Position numbers and translations under genes: made by a program
Notes under the pieces: model-generated
Told to the model about the DNA's origin: nothing
The model's database searches: none
The model's input: only the letters and a program-made list of their open reading frames with translations
Origin: Candidatus Bathyarchaeota archaeon
GTDB taxonomy: Archaea; Thermoproteota; Bathyarchaeia; 40CM-2-53-6; RBG-13-38-9
Assembly (NCBI GenBank): GCA_026394315.1
Contig: JAPKYM010000213.1
Location: 1-43,254, forward strand
DNA: 43,254 bases
Reading direction: 5' to 3'
Shown: piece after piece, positions 23,429-31,867 of the stretch
Position numbering within the stretch: the stretch's first letter is position 1
How the letters are laid out: each line of letters starts with the position of its first letter

Positions 23429-24496
23429 ATGGACTTCACGATTGTGCTTCTGATCGCTTTTGTTACAGGGGTGATTCTTGGTTTCCTCTTTCAAAAGGGC
23501 CAGTTCTGCATGACTTTGATGCTCACTGAGTCTGTAATCTTCAAGAACCATAAGAGAATAGCCGGGTTTGTAGGCGCAATCTTGGTCTCTGTGGTCCTTT
23601 TCAATGTTGCAGCCTTTCTTGGAGTCACTGACAACTTCAATCTACTAAGACAAGTTGGAGTCAATCCGAAGTTCTTTCAGGCACCTCTAGCCATTGATAG
23701 AAGCTTGATTGGAGGCCTAATCTTCGGTTTTGGAATGATTCTTGCAGGTGGTTGTGTTGCCGGAGTACTGTTCAGAATAGGTGAGGGACAGTTAAGTTCC
23801 GTGATCGCTTTCTTCGGCATCATGGCTGGCTTTGCTACTGCAATCGCCCTCGAGATTGTAGGTGTTATCGGCCTCGAAGCAAGCCTGTATCCGCCAGGAG
23901 TTCTGCTCTCACAGATACTACAGGTTCCAGTCATTCCTCTGGTGACTTTGACTGCAGTATTTCTCCTGGCTCTGTTGCTGGCTCTACTTAGGAATGCGCG
24001 TTCAAGAGTCTTCCTTGCTATTCTATTGATTTTCTTCCTCGCAATAGTACTCTTGTACCACTCTGAACGACAGTCAATACAATCAATAGCTCCGCCAGTT
24101 GAACTAAACGAAAAGCAAGTCGAAATAAATCGATTCATAAGCTCGTTCCATGTTGCCGTCAGCAATCGCTCGACCGCGAAAATTGTCCCATTCTTTACCG
24201 ACGACGCTTTAATGGTTCTTCCAGACGGCAGGCTAATCAGGAATGTCACCATGATCAAGAGCTATTATGAGAAAGAAATTGTGCTATACCACCAGTATAT
24301 CATCTACGGTAAGGTTTCTAGCATAGAGGTAGCGGATAACAAAGCCACAGCGGTTTACAATTCAGGTCTAAGGTCATGGTCGCTTGGTGCTACCCAACCT
24401 CCTTACATTCCTTACCGCGAGACTTTTACTTTGATTCGTATTGCTGATGCGTGGAAAATAGAAAGCCTAGTGTTAAATGCCAGAAGGTCAGAATAG
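23429..24496 (+). CDS. YeeE/YedE-family transporter second half fused to an NTF2-like domain
   Basis: The 355-residue protein begins with a YeeE/YedE membrane part (residues 1-215): FLFQKGQFCMT and FGFGMILAGGCVAGVLFR carry the conserved cysteines, and further helices include a Leu/Ala-rich pair ending near residue 212. A soluble C-terminal domain (about 230-350) has the NTF2/SnoaL layout: QVEINRFISSFHVAVSNRST, FFTDDALMVLPDGR, then strands ending in AWKIESLVLN. I know of no standard YeeE with such a domain, so the fusion is notable. It may bind the transported sulfur compound or a partner. It ends within the upstream extension of the next gene. Confidence 0.8.
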   Translation: MDFTIVLLIAFVTGVILGFLFQKGQFCMTLMLTESVIFKNHKRIAGFVGAILVSVVLFNVAAFLGVTDNFNLLRQVGVNPKFFQAPLAIDRSLIGGLIFGFGMILAGGCVAGVLFRIGEGQLSSVIAFFGIMAGFATAIALEIVGVIGLEASLYPPGVLLSQILQVPVIPLVTLTAVFLLALLLALLRNARSRVFLAILLIFFLAIVLLYHSERQSIQSIAPPVELNEKQVEINRFISSFHVAVSNRSTAKIVPFFTDDALMVLPDGRLIRNVTMIKSYYEKEIVLYHQYIIYGKVSSIEVADNKATAVYNSGLRSWSLGATQPPYIPYRETFTLIRIADAWKIESLVLNARRSE

Positions 24497-24509
24497 AGAG
24501 GGTCAATCG

Positions 24510-24908
24510 ATGCCCAGGAGAATGCTAGTTTGGGGACTGCTTGCTGCACTTCTTGTTACAGTGGGCGTCTCCTTGGCAGTACTTGCTCCACCTAAGATTG
24601 AGCCGCGACGGACTGAGCAAGCTGAGGTGAAGTTCCTCTTCTCTGGTGACTCTGGAAAAATTACACAACCATTTCACATACCAACAAACAAATGGCGAAT
24701 CTCTTACGCCGTCCAAGCCTCAGACAACTCTTTCTTCAAATTCGTTGTCTACCACAATGGATCTGGTCTTCCACTGACTGAGATTCCAGATCTATATACT
24801 ACTGAGAGCAGTTATGTCGATGTTAACAGCGGACCTGGAGATTACTATCTCGTCATAACATCCTCACTAGCGCGATGGGAAATCACGGTAACTTCGATAT
24901 CTGATTAA
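24510..24908 (+). CDS. Anchored or secreted small beta-sandwich protein
   Basis: The 132-residue protein has an N-terminal hydrophobic helix (MPRRMLVWGLLAALLVTVGV) and then an outward-facing beta domain of about 95 residues, with ISYAVQASDNSFFKFVVYH and GDYYLVITSSLARWEITV. The layout is like small jelly-roll or GOLD-type domains with no visible catalytic residues. ATG 24510 is the start; an open frame to 24477 overlaps the previous gene. It sits between the YeeE/YedE fusion and TusA. No family recognised with certainty. Confidence 0.65.
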   Translation: MPRRMLVWGLLAALLVTVGVSLAVLAPPKIEPRRTEQAEVKFLFSGDSGKITQPFHIPTNKWRISYAVQASDNSFFKFVVYHNGSGLPLTEIPDLYTTESSYVDVNSGPGDYYLVITSSLARWEITVTSISD

Positions 24909-24923
24909 AGGAGTAAGACAATC

Positions 24924-25205
24924 TTGAAAGAGCCCGCCACCAGAGGACACTCGTTGGACGTCAAAGGTACATGCTGCCCCTATCCACAACTCAAAACGAA
25001 AGTTACTCTTGACAAGATGAATCCTGGTGAGATATTAGAAGTACTAACTGACGATCGAACAACTGCAGACAACATCTGTCTGGCTGTGAAGCAACTCGGA
25101 GACATCGTTCTAGATGTTAAGGAGAGAGAAAGAGAATTTGTTGTTTCCATTGAGAGATCGGTACGTGGCCATATATCCGCCTTGAAAATGGACCTTGCCA
25201 AATAA
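24924..25205 (+). CDS. tusA: TusA-family sulfurtransferase
   Basis: TusA proteins carry sulfur as a persulfide on a conserved Cys and pass it to partners in tRNA thiolation, cofactor synthesis or sulfur oxidation. The 93-residue product has the family signature LDVKGTCCPYPQLKTK with the active Cys in CPYP, followed by GEILEVLTDD and the second alpha-beta unit. There is an extra Cys immediately before CPYP. The TTG start is preceded by GGAG. As the last gene after two YeeE/YedE halves it closes a YeeE-TusA sulfur-uptake unit like those in bacteria. Basis: clear family match plus neighbourhood. Confidence 0.9.
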   Translation: MKEPATRGHSLDVKGTCCPYPQLKTKVTLDKMNPGEILEVLTDDRTTADNICLAVKQLGDIVLDVKEREREFVVSIERSVRGHISALKMDLAK

Positions 25206-25350
25206 GCCCCAAATGACAAGCCATCTCGAATTTCCTAAGGCGCGCCCTGAAGTAGTATAACTAAACATATCGTATTAGACGAGCTCCTTTACCAAACCAC
25301 TGTGGGAAGTCTTTGGGATGATTGAGAGAAAACACAAATTCGAGACTTTG

Positions 25351-25360
25351 AGCGCGCGCT
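25351..25360. repeat. AGCGCGCGCT palindrome, intergenic copy
   Basis: An exact 10-bp palindrome between tusA and the winged-helix regulator. Other exact copies are at 815-824, 27143-27152 and 41367-41376. Confidence 0.6.
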
Positions 25361-25419
25361 ACCTTGGCCTCATGTTCCTCTCACTCATTTTTGGTATCCG
25401 AGGAGTCTTCTGAATCACG

Positions 25420-25446
25420 TTATATATACTACATAACAAAGTAGTA
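25420..25446 (+). promoter_or_regulatory. TATA box and overlapping operator-like dyad
   Basis: TTATATATA at about 25420-25428 is followed by TACTAC (25427-25432) and GTAGTA (25441-25446), an inverted repeat with an 8-nt spacer. It lies between the TATA box and the likely transcription start of the winged-helix gene, a good place for autorepression. Confidence 0.5.
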
Positions 25447-25454
25447 CTATTATT

Positions 25455-26510
25455 GTGGTGAACACCGTGACAAGGCCAGGACCAATAGCAAACATTGAGG
25501 ATCAAGATCTGCAGGTGCTTTCACATCTAGGGAAAGAGAAAGGTATTGGCTTCAACGAACTCTGGCGAAGACTCAAGTCTGACGGTCACGGGGTAAGCTA
25601 CTCAACCCTCTCAAATACTCTCAAGAGACTTCGATCCAGAGCTTTCGTAGACATTACTGTTGAACAAGCTAATAGAAAGATCCCGCAGCACACCTACTCA
25701 ATAACTGACCAAGGACAAGAGTATGAACTGCATCTAAGTGACAAATTCAAACTCTCACTGGTGGAAACCAAGAAGATTGTGAAAGCCAGAAAGGGAGAAA
25801 TTAGATACAATCAAGTTATTTTAGGTGAGATGCCTTACACTTGCGAGATCGAGCTGTCCTCGCCCAGTCTAACAAAGGAAAAAGAAGAGGAAATAACTCA
25901 ATTCGCAGGTACCGTCGGAGACACAGTAACATCAAATATCGCAGAAAGCTTGAACCAAGCCTACTCAGGATTTATTGCTCTCTTGGGTGGTGGCAAGAAA
26001 AAAGAGGCTTTCGATTATCTGAAAAAGGCGCTCGCGTTCAAACTCAAACTCACAATAGCATTCGATGGGAGCAGAGCAAACGTAGACGAGGCTTGGCAAC
26101 AGACACTCAAAGACGACGAAGAGATATCAACGGCCATTCAGGCAATCAATACCCCATCACATGCAGAGCTGCTCAGCTGCTGGATATTCAGCCTCCTCAA
26201 CATAGTATTTCCACATGAGAGACTGAAATATGATCTTTCGAAGATCGATGGTTGGGCACAACTTGTAACAGACCGATCTAATAAGATTCGGGCTGAGAAG
26301 AAGCTCCCCTTGCTCGATGAGAAACAGGTACAACTTTACCTAAGGGAACAAATTGGAAAAGGTGCGATTTCCTTGACACCAGTGCACGTGGACACAGGAA
26401 TAATGCAGTTTCACGACAAGGTACCGGAAACTGAACCTGACGACTCTTACTCATTTCTGCTTGGTCTCACATCAACCCTTAAGACGATGTTTGAAAGCAG
26501 AAGCCAGTAG
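25455..26510 (+). CDS. Winged-helix transcriptional regulator with a long C-terminal domain
   Basis: The 351-residue protein begins with a winged helix (about residues 18-95): a recognition-helix region SYSTLSNTLKRLRSRAFVD and a wing ending in TYSITDQGQEYE, as in PadR/MarR-like archaeal regulators. The remaining 250 residues are mostly helical and polar, with no membrane segment; I do not recognise a ligand-binding family. Two GTG codons overlap the likely start. The palindrome just upstream suggests control of its own promoter. The neighbouring sulfur cluster could be a target, but nothing shows this directly. Confidence 0.72.
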   Translation: MVNTVTRPGPIANIEDQDLQVLSHLGKEKGIGFNELWRRLKSDGHGVSYSTLSNTLKRLRSRAFVDITVEQANRKIPQHTYSITDQGQEYELHLSDKFKLSLVETKKIVKARKGEIRYNQVILGEMPYTCEIELSSPSLTKEKEEEITQFAGTVGDTVTSNIAESLNQAYSGFIALLGGGKKKEAFDYLKKALAFKLKLTIAFDGSRANVDEAWQQTLKDDEEISTAIQAINTPSHAELLSCWIFSLLNIVFPHERLKYDLSKIDGWAQLVTDRSNKIRAEKKLPLLDEKQVQLYLREQIGKGAISLTPVHVDTGIMQFHDKVPETEPDDSYSFLLGLTSTLKTMFESRSQ

Positions 26511-26628
26511 TTCACACATTAGTTCAAAGAGCCCGCGTTAATAGCCCTAAGACTGTTCATACAACAGCGAAACAATTACTAAATGGTAGCACGTTCAGAA
26601 TTCTCAGTAGCTTGACTTCAGTTCATTA

Positions 26629-27045
26629 ATGTTAATGCCAAACCTTAAAGGGAGTACTGTGCACTCTTCAGATGGGAAATTCACCTTGTCTTGGCCATAC
26701 CAGAAGCCTAAGAAATGCTGGAAATGCGGTGGATACAAAATCTATGTACCAGAATTCGGCAAGTGGAGATGCCCTCAATGTGACAAAACTCGTACAGCAT
26801 ATCCTCCCCAACAATATCCTGCCCCGTCGTATCCCCAGTACGGTTATGGTCAACGTCAGCATCCAATCTATCGTGGACCACCAACTCCTGCCTATAGACA
26901 ACAATATACTCCCACCTACCAAGTAGCCCAGTCATACGCCAGTACGATGCTTGCCGGCAGCAAGCTTTGTATCTATTGCGGTGCTTCAATGAGAGAAGAT
27001 GAATTGATCTGTCCTAAGTGTATGCAAAGAGCGGTCACGGTATAG
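26629..27045 (+). CDS. Double zinc-ribbon protein with Pro/Tyr/Gln-rich linker
   Basis: The 138-residue protein has a first zinc ribbon (CWKCGG ... CPQC, about residues 27-52), a low-complexity linker rich in Pro, Tyr and Gln (about 59-105, with repeated YPQYG/YR-like units) and a second zinc ribbon near the C-terminus (CIYCGA ... CPKC). The linker is compositionally like disordered, self-associating regions. It probably binds nucleic acid or protein; no enzymatic domain is visible. The start (TTG 26629 or ATG 26635) is not certain. Confidence 0.7.
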   Translation: MLMPNLKGSTVHSSDGKFTLSWPYQKPKKCWKCGGYKIYVPEFGKWRCPQCDKTRTAYPPQQYPAPSYPQYGYGQRQHPIYRGPPTPAYRQQYTPTYQVAQSYASTMLAGSKLCIYCGASMREDELICPKCMQRAVTV

Positions 27046-27596
27046 GACAGTAAGCGGGTTATTTCTATTAGATCTATTGTTTGGGTGACCTACTCGAACG
27101 ACCCCCTCTCTCTGGAGACAGATTTCAATTCTCAGCCCCAATAGCGCGCGCTGACTTGCCAAGCCTGACATGACCTGACTCGAACTCATTAAACGATCAC
27201 TATCACACATGAATAGGTCTAGAACACCAACAACAAGAGCCTAAACCCCTACCCCCTGACAAGCGATAATATGCTAAGTCTGCAAGCACAAGCACACGCC
27301 GAGACAGTGCCAATGAGCCCATGCCCAGAGAGCACGCACACGGCGCACCCCTACCCAAACAAGTCGCACCTACACGCTCAGTCTTTTCTTGAGCCTCATT
27401 CACGAGATCCGCGTTTGTAGCGCGTGCTATACACCGTCTGACTAGATCGACTGGCCCCAGAATTTGGACTTCCACAAACGACTTCGATTGTTTTAGCGCA
27501 CGGTCTCTAGTTCTTGACCATTTGATCCAAGTAGACTCTTATGGCCCACATTTTTATTCTCAGAGCAAGAGAGATAGAACTGAGAAGTGCCAAGCA
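27046..27596. other. Gene-poor 550-nt stretch
   Basis: I find no convincing gene here. The segment is rich in C and A on the plus strand (27230-27470) and contains one AGCGCGCGCT palindrome. A minus-strand frame at 27203-27475 is open but compositionally odd (many Cys, Arg and Gly) and resembles nothing known. A structured RNA is possible, but I could not fold one convincingly. Confidence 0.4.
27143..27152. repeat. AGCGCGCGCT palindrome, intergenic copy
   Basis: An exact copy of the 10-bp palindrome in the gene-poor stretch after the zinc-ribbon gene. Confidence 0.6.
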
Positions 27597-28412
27597 ATGA
27601 TCGATGACGTTAGCGTTTGCATAGTCGGAGCCGGTAAAATGGGTGAGGCTCTAATACATGGTCTAATCTCAAAGAAGGCAATCGCACCAAGCAGACTTTT
27701 TGCGGTTGACACGCTATTAGATCGATGTGAATATGTCTCAAAGAAATATGGAATAGTATGCGATACTGATGTAACCAAGCTAGCTCTCAACTCCAACGTA
27801 ATTATTATTGCTGTGAAACCGAATGATGTAGAAAGAGTTGCCGACAAGCTCAGAACACTCTTAACGTCAAAACAGCTTGTCATCACAATAGTTGCAAGGA
27901 TCTCTTCAGAATTTCTATCCAAGATTCTTGGCGGTGAAATTCCTGTGATTCGGGCTATGCCAAACATAGCTGTACTTGTAGGTGAGGGCATGATAGCCAT
28001 TTCACGAGGCCCAAATAGCTCAACCGAACACATCGCCTTGGCCGAAGAGATTTTCAGTTCAACTGGCAAAGTCGCCATCGTAGATGAGAAAGATCTAGAC
28101 GCGGTCACAGCGCTTAGTGCAAGCGGTCCGGCTTACATCTTCATGATAATAGAGGCCTTAAGCGACGGTGGAGTTACAGTTGGATTGGAAAGAGACATCT
28201 CGACTCTTTTGGCGACTCAGACAACCCTGGGAGCCGCCAAGATGATTCTTGAAACGAGGGAACATCCAGCTAAACTAAGAGATATGGTTACTACTCCTGG
28301 CGGCACTACCGTTGAAGGTTTACTAGAGCTCGAGAAGAAAAAGGTGCGTGCAGCTCTTATTGAAGCCGTAATCAAGGCGACTGAGAAGTCTCGGGGGCAA
28401 CTAACGAAATAG
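27597..28412 (+). CDS. proC: Pyrroline-5-carboxylate reductase
   Basis: ProC reduces pyrroline-5-carboxylate to proline with NAD(P)H. The 271-residue protein has the N-terminal Rossmann motif VGAGKMGEALIHG, the AVKPNDV segment, the IRAMPNIAVLVGEGM block, the ALSASGPAYIFMIIEAL motif and the C-terminal family signature DMVTTPGGTTVEGLLELE. ATG 27597 places the Rossmann motif near residue 10 as usual; the open frame extends 25 codons further upstream without similarity. It is 19 nt before the PurD-like gene. Confidence 0.96.
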   Translation: MIDDVSVCIVGAGKMGEALIHGLISKKAIAPSRLFAVDTLLDRCEYVSKKYGIVCDTDVTKLALNSNVIIIAVKPNDVERVADKLRTLLTSKQLVITIVARISSEFLSKILGGEIPVIRAMPNIAVLVGEGMIAISRGPNSSTEHIALAEEIFSSTGKVAIVDEKDLDAVTALSASGPAYIFMIIEALSDGGVTVGLERDISTLLATQTTLGAAKMILETREHPAKLRDMVTTPGGTTVEGLLELEKKKVRAALIEAVIKATEKSRGQLTK

Positions 28413-28431
28413 AAGATAGAACTGAAAAGAA

Positions 28432-29859
28432 ATGGAAAAGATTGGCATACTAGTGGTCAGTTACGGATCAAGGGACTCAGCAATTATCGATGCTCTAGCT
28501 CGAAGTGAAGAATACGTACCAGAGCTCTATATTGCTGATAAACAGAATAATCCTTTCAACCTCGAGAAAGCGAGTTGCGGCGGGGCGCACGCTGTTATCC
28601 CAGAACTCTCAATTGAGAAAATCTGCGACTTCGCCGAAAGGCATAGGAACAGAATTCGCTTTGGCATAGTCGGCTCCGAAGGCCCGATAATCCAAGGGAT
28701 TAGAGACCTGATTGAAAAAAGGATAAAAATACCAATTATCTGCCCCACAAAGCGGTATGCTATTGAAGGAAGTAAAGTCCGTCAACGTAACATGCTTCAA
28801 CTGTGCTCCCCCAAATCAAATCCCCTTTTCAAGGTCTTTGATCCGGTTGACTTAGGGCCCGACCCAAAGACTCAGTTCAAAGATTGGTTGCTCGAACTCG
28901 GGGGCCCAGAAAATGCAGTCATAAAACCGGATAGACCTGGCTTCGGCAAAGGTGTCGGCGTTGGTGGTGAACACTTCAATTCAGTTGAGGAGGCGTACAA
29001 CCACTTCTGGTCAATCTACGGAGGCAATTCTGAGAGAGTCGTAATTGAACAGAAGATAGAAGGCGAGGAATCGAGCTACCAAGCTTTCTGTGATGGAAAA
29101 CATCTGATCACTCTTCCCGAAACACGTGACTACAAGAGGGCTTTCCAAGATGACTACGGACCTAACACAGGCGGAATGGGTTCCTATAAGGGCGAAAATG
29201 AGCTCCTTCCTTTCATGAAACCCTCAGACAGAGAAGAAGAAATCAAGATAGTCAACAACATCTTTAGACATCTTGCTGAGGGCGGAAATAATCCTGAGTT
29301 GAGAGGAATTCCTTTCTATGTAGCATTCATGCACTCTGCTAACGGACCCAAGATCCTAGAGATAAACAGTCGACCTGGAGATCCAGAGATAATAAACATC
29401 CTGCCAATAATTAACCAAGATTTTGTCGAACTCTGCTTGAACATGATTGATCAAGAGCTTTATTCAGTGAAATTCAAGCCCGTATCAAGCGTCGTGACCT
29501 ATAAGGTTCCTCCAGCCTACGGCGGATATGCACAGCAGTTCCCCAGTGAGGTGAGTAGAGAAGAAGTTGGGGCACCTCTTAACCTACAAGACGGATATGA
29601 ATTTGCACATAGGAATTCTGACAATTTAAGACTCTATCCAGGCTCCATGGAACTTAGGTCTGATGGCAAGATCTACTCGCTCTCATCCAGAACCATCTGC
29701 TCAGTTGGAATAGCAGGGACAACAGATGAAGCTAGGAAATTCTCACTATTGGGCATAGAAAAGATACATGGAGGAGGACTATGGTACCGAAGCGACATAG
29801 CCTCGAGGAAACACATCAACAGAAGTATTGAGCACATGAATCGGTTGAGGTCTAAGTGA
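28432..29859 (+). CDS. PurD-like ATP-grasp ligase (divergent phosphoribosylamine-glycine ligase)
   Basis: PurD joins glycine to phosphoribosylamine in purine synthesis. The 475-residue protein has the same layout: an N-terminal domain opening GILVVSYGSRDSAI, an ATP-grasp with PDRPGFGKGVGV, a DDYGPNTGGMGSY segment and the metal-binding block EINSRPGDPEIINILPI. Several positions differ from typical PurD: GSRDS replaces the usual GxREH, PGFGKGVG replaces the AAGKGV-type loop, and EINSRPGDPE replaces EYNVRFGDPE. It may therefore be a paralogue with another amine or acid substrate. It overlaps the HAD gene by 4 nt (GTGA) and forms a unit with the second Ftr and a PfkB kinase. True PurD cannot be excluded. 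Confidence 0.78.
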   Translation: MEKIGILVVSYGSRDSAIIDALARSEEYVPELYIADKQNNPFNLEKASCGGAHAVIPELSIEKICDFAERHRNRIRFGIVGSEGPIIQGIRDLIEKRIKIPIICPTKRYAIEGSKVRQRNMLQLCSPKSNPLFKVFDPVDLGPDPKTQFKDWLLELGGPENAVIKPDRPGFGKGVGVGGEHFNSVEEAYNHFWSIYGGNSERVVIEQKIEGEESSYQAFCDGKHLITLPETRDYKRAFQDDYGPNTGGMGSYKGENELLPFMKPSDREEEIKIVNNIFRHLAEGGNNPELRGIPFYVAFMHSANGPKILEINSRPGDPEIINILPIINQDFVELCLNMIDQELYSVKFKPVSSVVTYKVPPAYGGYAQQFPSEVSREEVGAPLNLQDGYEFAHRNSDNLRLYPGSMELRSDGKIYSLSSRTICSVGIAGTTDEARKFSLLGIEKIHGGGLWYRSDIASRKHINRSIEHMNRLRSK

Positions 29860-30935
29860 GCAGGATCTTCATAACGGACTGTGAAGGCCCAATCTCAAAA
29901 AACGACAACGCATTTGAACTATTGGAGAGACTGATCCCAGATGGAGCTAGGCTTTTCTCACTAATCAGCAAATATGACGATATTCAAGTCGAAATCGTGA
30001 GGAGGCAGCACTATAAACCTGGAGATACGTTAAGACTCATACTTCCATTCCTCAAAGCATACGGCGCAACAGATGCGCTCTTCAGGAGTATCTCAGAAGA
30101 GACCCTTAGGCTTGTTCCAGGGGCGCGAGAGACCTTAGGCTTGGTCAGCAAAGTTATGCCTTCTTTCATAGTGAGCACTAGCTACGAGCATTACATTGAA
30201 TCCTTATGCCAACTCATAGGATTTCCCAAGAGTAATACTTACTCGACGAAGCTTAATCTAGATTCCTTCAAGATTCCAGACTGGGAAATTGAAAGAGTCA
30301 AAACGTGGGCTGACAAGCTAACCAAGCTCTCGCCGCCAAGAATACCTCCCAAAGCACGTTCTATTCAGGACTTTGACAAACAAGATCGAGAAAACATAGA
30401 ATTCCTCGATCAGATCATCTGGCACGAAATACATGGAATGACCATTGGCAGAATCATTACAATCGTTAAACCTGTTGGCGGAGCAGAGAAAGTTGAAGCA
30501 GTTAAGGACATACTCCGAAGACACAACAGTGATCTTAAACAGACAGTCTACTTCGGCGATAGTATAACTGACTCTGAACCACTCAAGTACGTTAGAGAGG
30601 GTGAAGGCCTCGCCGTATCCTTCAACGGCAACGAATACGCAATAAGGCAAGCTGAGCTGGCAATTCTGTCAGGTGATACCCTGGCTACAACTATTATTGC
30701 TTTGATCTTCAACAAAGGAGGAAAAGAAGCTGTGAGGCAACTTGTTGCCAGTTGGGATTACGACCAAATTGAGAAGACTTTGGGAACACAGCTTAGAATA
30801 AAGGCAGAAGAGGTCTACCACGCAGGTCTACCACAAGTCGAAATAGTTGCGGAGAACAACATAGAAAGATTGACAAAAGAGAGTTCCCTTTTCAGAAAGC
30901 AAGTTAGAGGAGAGGCTATAGGCAGTCTTGGATAA
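29856..30935 (+). CDS. EhaR-like HAD-superfamily protein
   Basis: The 359-residue protein starts with a HAD motif I of the form ITDCEGPISKNDNAFEL, where the second acidic residue is Glu rather than Asp, and has the C-terminal HAD motif YFGDSITDSEPL. This matches the archaeal family annotated as energy-converting hydrogenase A subunit R (COG4030), found in methanogens near eha genes. No hydrogenase gene is in the window, so a role as a phosphatase in a small-molecule pathway is as likely. The GTG start overlaps the PurD-like stop; 23 nt separate it from the Ftr homologue. Confidence 0.78.
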   Translation: MSRIFITDCEGPISKNDNAFELLERLIPDGARLFSLISKYDDIQVEIVRRQHYKPGDTLRLILPFLKAYGATDALFRSISEETLRLVPGARETLGLVSKVMPSFIVSTSYEHYIESLCQLIGFPKSNTYSTKLNLDSFKIPDWEIERVKTWADKLTKLSPPRIPPKARSIQDFDKQDRENIEFLDQIIWHEIHGMTIGRIITIVKPVGGAEKVEAVKDILRRHNSDLKQTVYFGDSITDSEPLKYVREGEGLAVSFNGNEYAIRQAELAILSGDTLATTIIALIFNKGGKEAVRQLVASWDYDQIEKTLGTQLRIKAEEVYHAGLPQVEIVAENNIERLTKESSLFRKQVRGEAIGSLG

Positions 30936-30958
30936 TTGAGCAATATGGTGGCAATATC

Positions 30959-31867
30959 ATGGGAATTGAGAAAGTAGAAGGTACTTATGCAGAAGCCTTT
31001 GAGGGCATCTTTGCCAGGCTAATTATCACTTCTGATGATGAAGAGACTCTGAAGGCTGCTGCTGAGGACTCAACAAGTACGCCATCTATTGTAATCGGCA
31101 GAGTCGAGGGAGGTTATGAGAAGCGAATCAAGCATAGTGAGACTCCTGATGGCCGCAATGGTGTGATCGTTCAGTTTTGGGGCGGCATAGACTCGTCAAA
31201 GCCGCTACAGGATTCCGTCAAAAGGTTCGAGATCGAGCTTTCTTACAGAATAAGGCAGGACATACTTGTAAAACCCTTCACAGCAGTATACAATGCCCTC
31301 AACGGCGCGGTAGGACAGATCGATACCATGGAAAGGATCGGCCATTGTGGTGATGGCTTCGAATGGGAGGAGGACCTCAAAGGTAGAAGAATCATAAACG
31401 TCCCAATAATGGTGCCTGACTTCCGCATTGAAAGATATCTCGGCTATGGCTTGGGCGTTATGGGAGGCAACTTCTGGTACATGTGCAAAACCAAGAAAGC
31501 TGTCTTTGAAGCCGGAAGAAGAGCCTTAGAGGCAATTCACCAAATAGATGGTGCGGTAACACCATTCGATATTTGCTCAGCAGGTTCCAAACCAGAGACA
31601 AAGTTCCCATGGATTGGCCCCACAACCAATGAAGCATATTGCCCCTCACTTAGGGATAAGCTCGGAACACGCTCAAAGATCCCTGAAGGAGTCGAATACA
31701 TTCCAGAAATCGTCATAAACGGCGTCTCACTCGCAGTAGTATCTGAAGCCATGAGAGCAGGCATAGAGAGCATATGGGATCTACCTGAAGTTTCTTGGAT
31801 ATCTGCTGGAAACTACGGTGGAAAACTCGGTAGATACCGAGTGCGTCTAAAGGAGCTATTTGGTTGA
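30959..31867 (+). CDS. Second Ftr homologue (FtrII-like formyltransferase paralogue)
   Basis: The 302-residue protein aligns over its whole length with Ftr: the opening VEGTYAEAFEGIFARLIIT, an acidic segment HCGDGFEWEEDLKGRR in place of the FGDGYE block, GLGVMGGNFWYMCKTKKA for the GIAGGNFLILGES block, and the C-terminal ISAGNYGGKLGRYRV signature. It differs strongly from the canonical copy at 2.5-3.45 kb and carries extra residues near the N-terminus. Methanogens also hold a second, divergent Ftr beside eha genes. The context (PurD-like ligase, HAD protein, PfkB kinase) suggests formyl transfer to a substrate other than tetrahydromethanopterin, or a regulatory role. It overlaps the kinase gene by 4 nt. 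Confidence 0.88.
   Translation: MGIEKVEGTYAEAFEGIFARLIITSDDEETLKAAAEDSTSTPSIVIGRVEGGYEKRIKHSETPDGRNGVIVQFWGGIDSSKPLQDSVKRFEIELSYRIRQDILVKPFTAVYNALNGAVGQIDTMERIGHCGDGFEWEEDLKGRRIINVPIMVPDFRIERYLGYGLGVMGGNFWYMCKTKKAVFEAGRRALEAIHQIDGAVTPFDICSAGSKPETKFPWIGPTTNEAYCPSLRDKLGTRSKIPEGVEYIPEIVINGVSLAVVSEAMRAGIESIWDLPEVSWISAGNYGGKLGRYRVRLKELFG

Noticed and set aside
23677..24258. A 193-codon minus-strand frame opposite the YeeE/YedE fusion
   Set aside because: Antisense of a recognisable membrane protein; Arg/Thr/Ser-rich as expected of a shadow frame.
27203..27475. A 90-codon minus-strand open frame
   Set aside because: Composition is odd (many Cys, Arg, Gly), no promoter or ribosome-binding signal, no resemblance to a known family; the region is more likely non-coding.
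27230..27480. Possible RNase P or SRP RNA in the C-rich stretch
   Set aside because: I could not find the conserved helices or loops of either RNA, only short chance complementarities.
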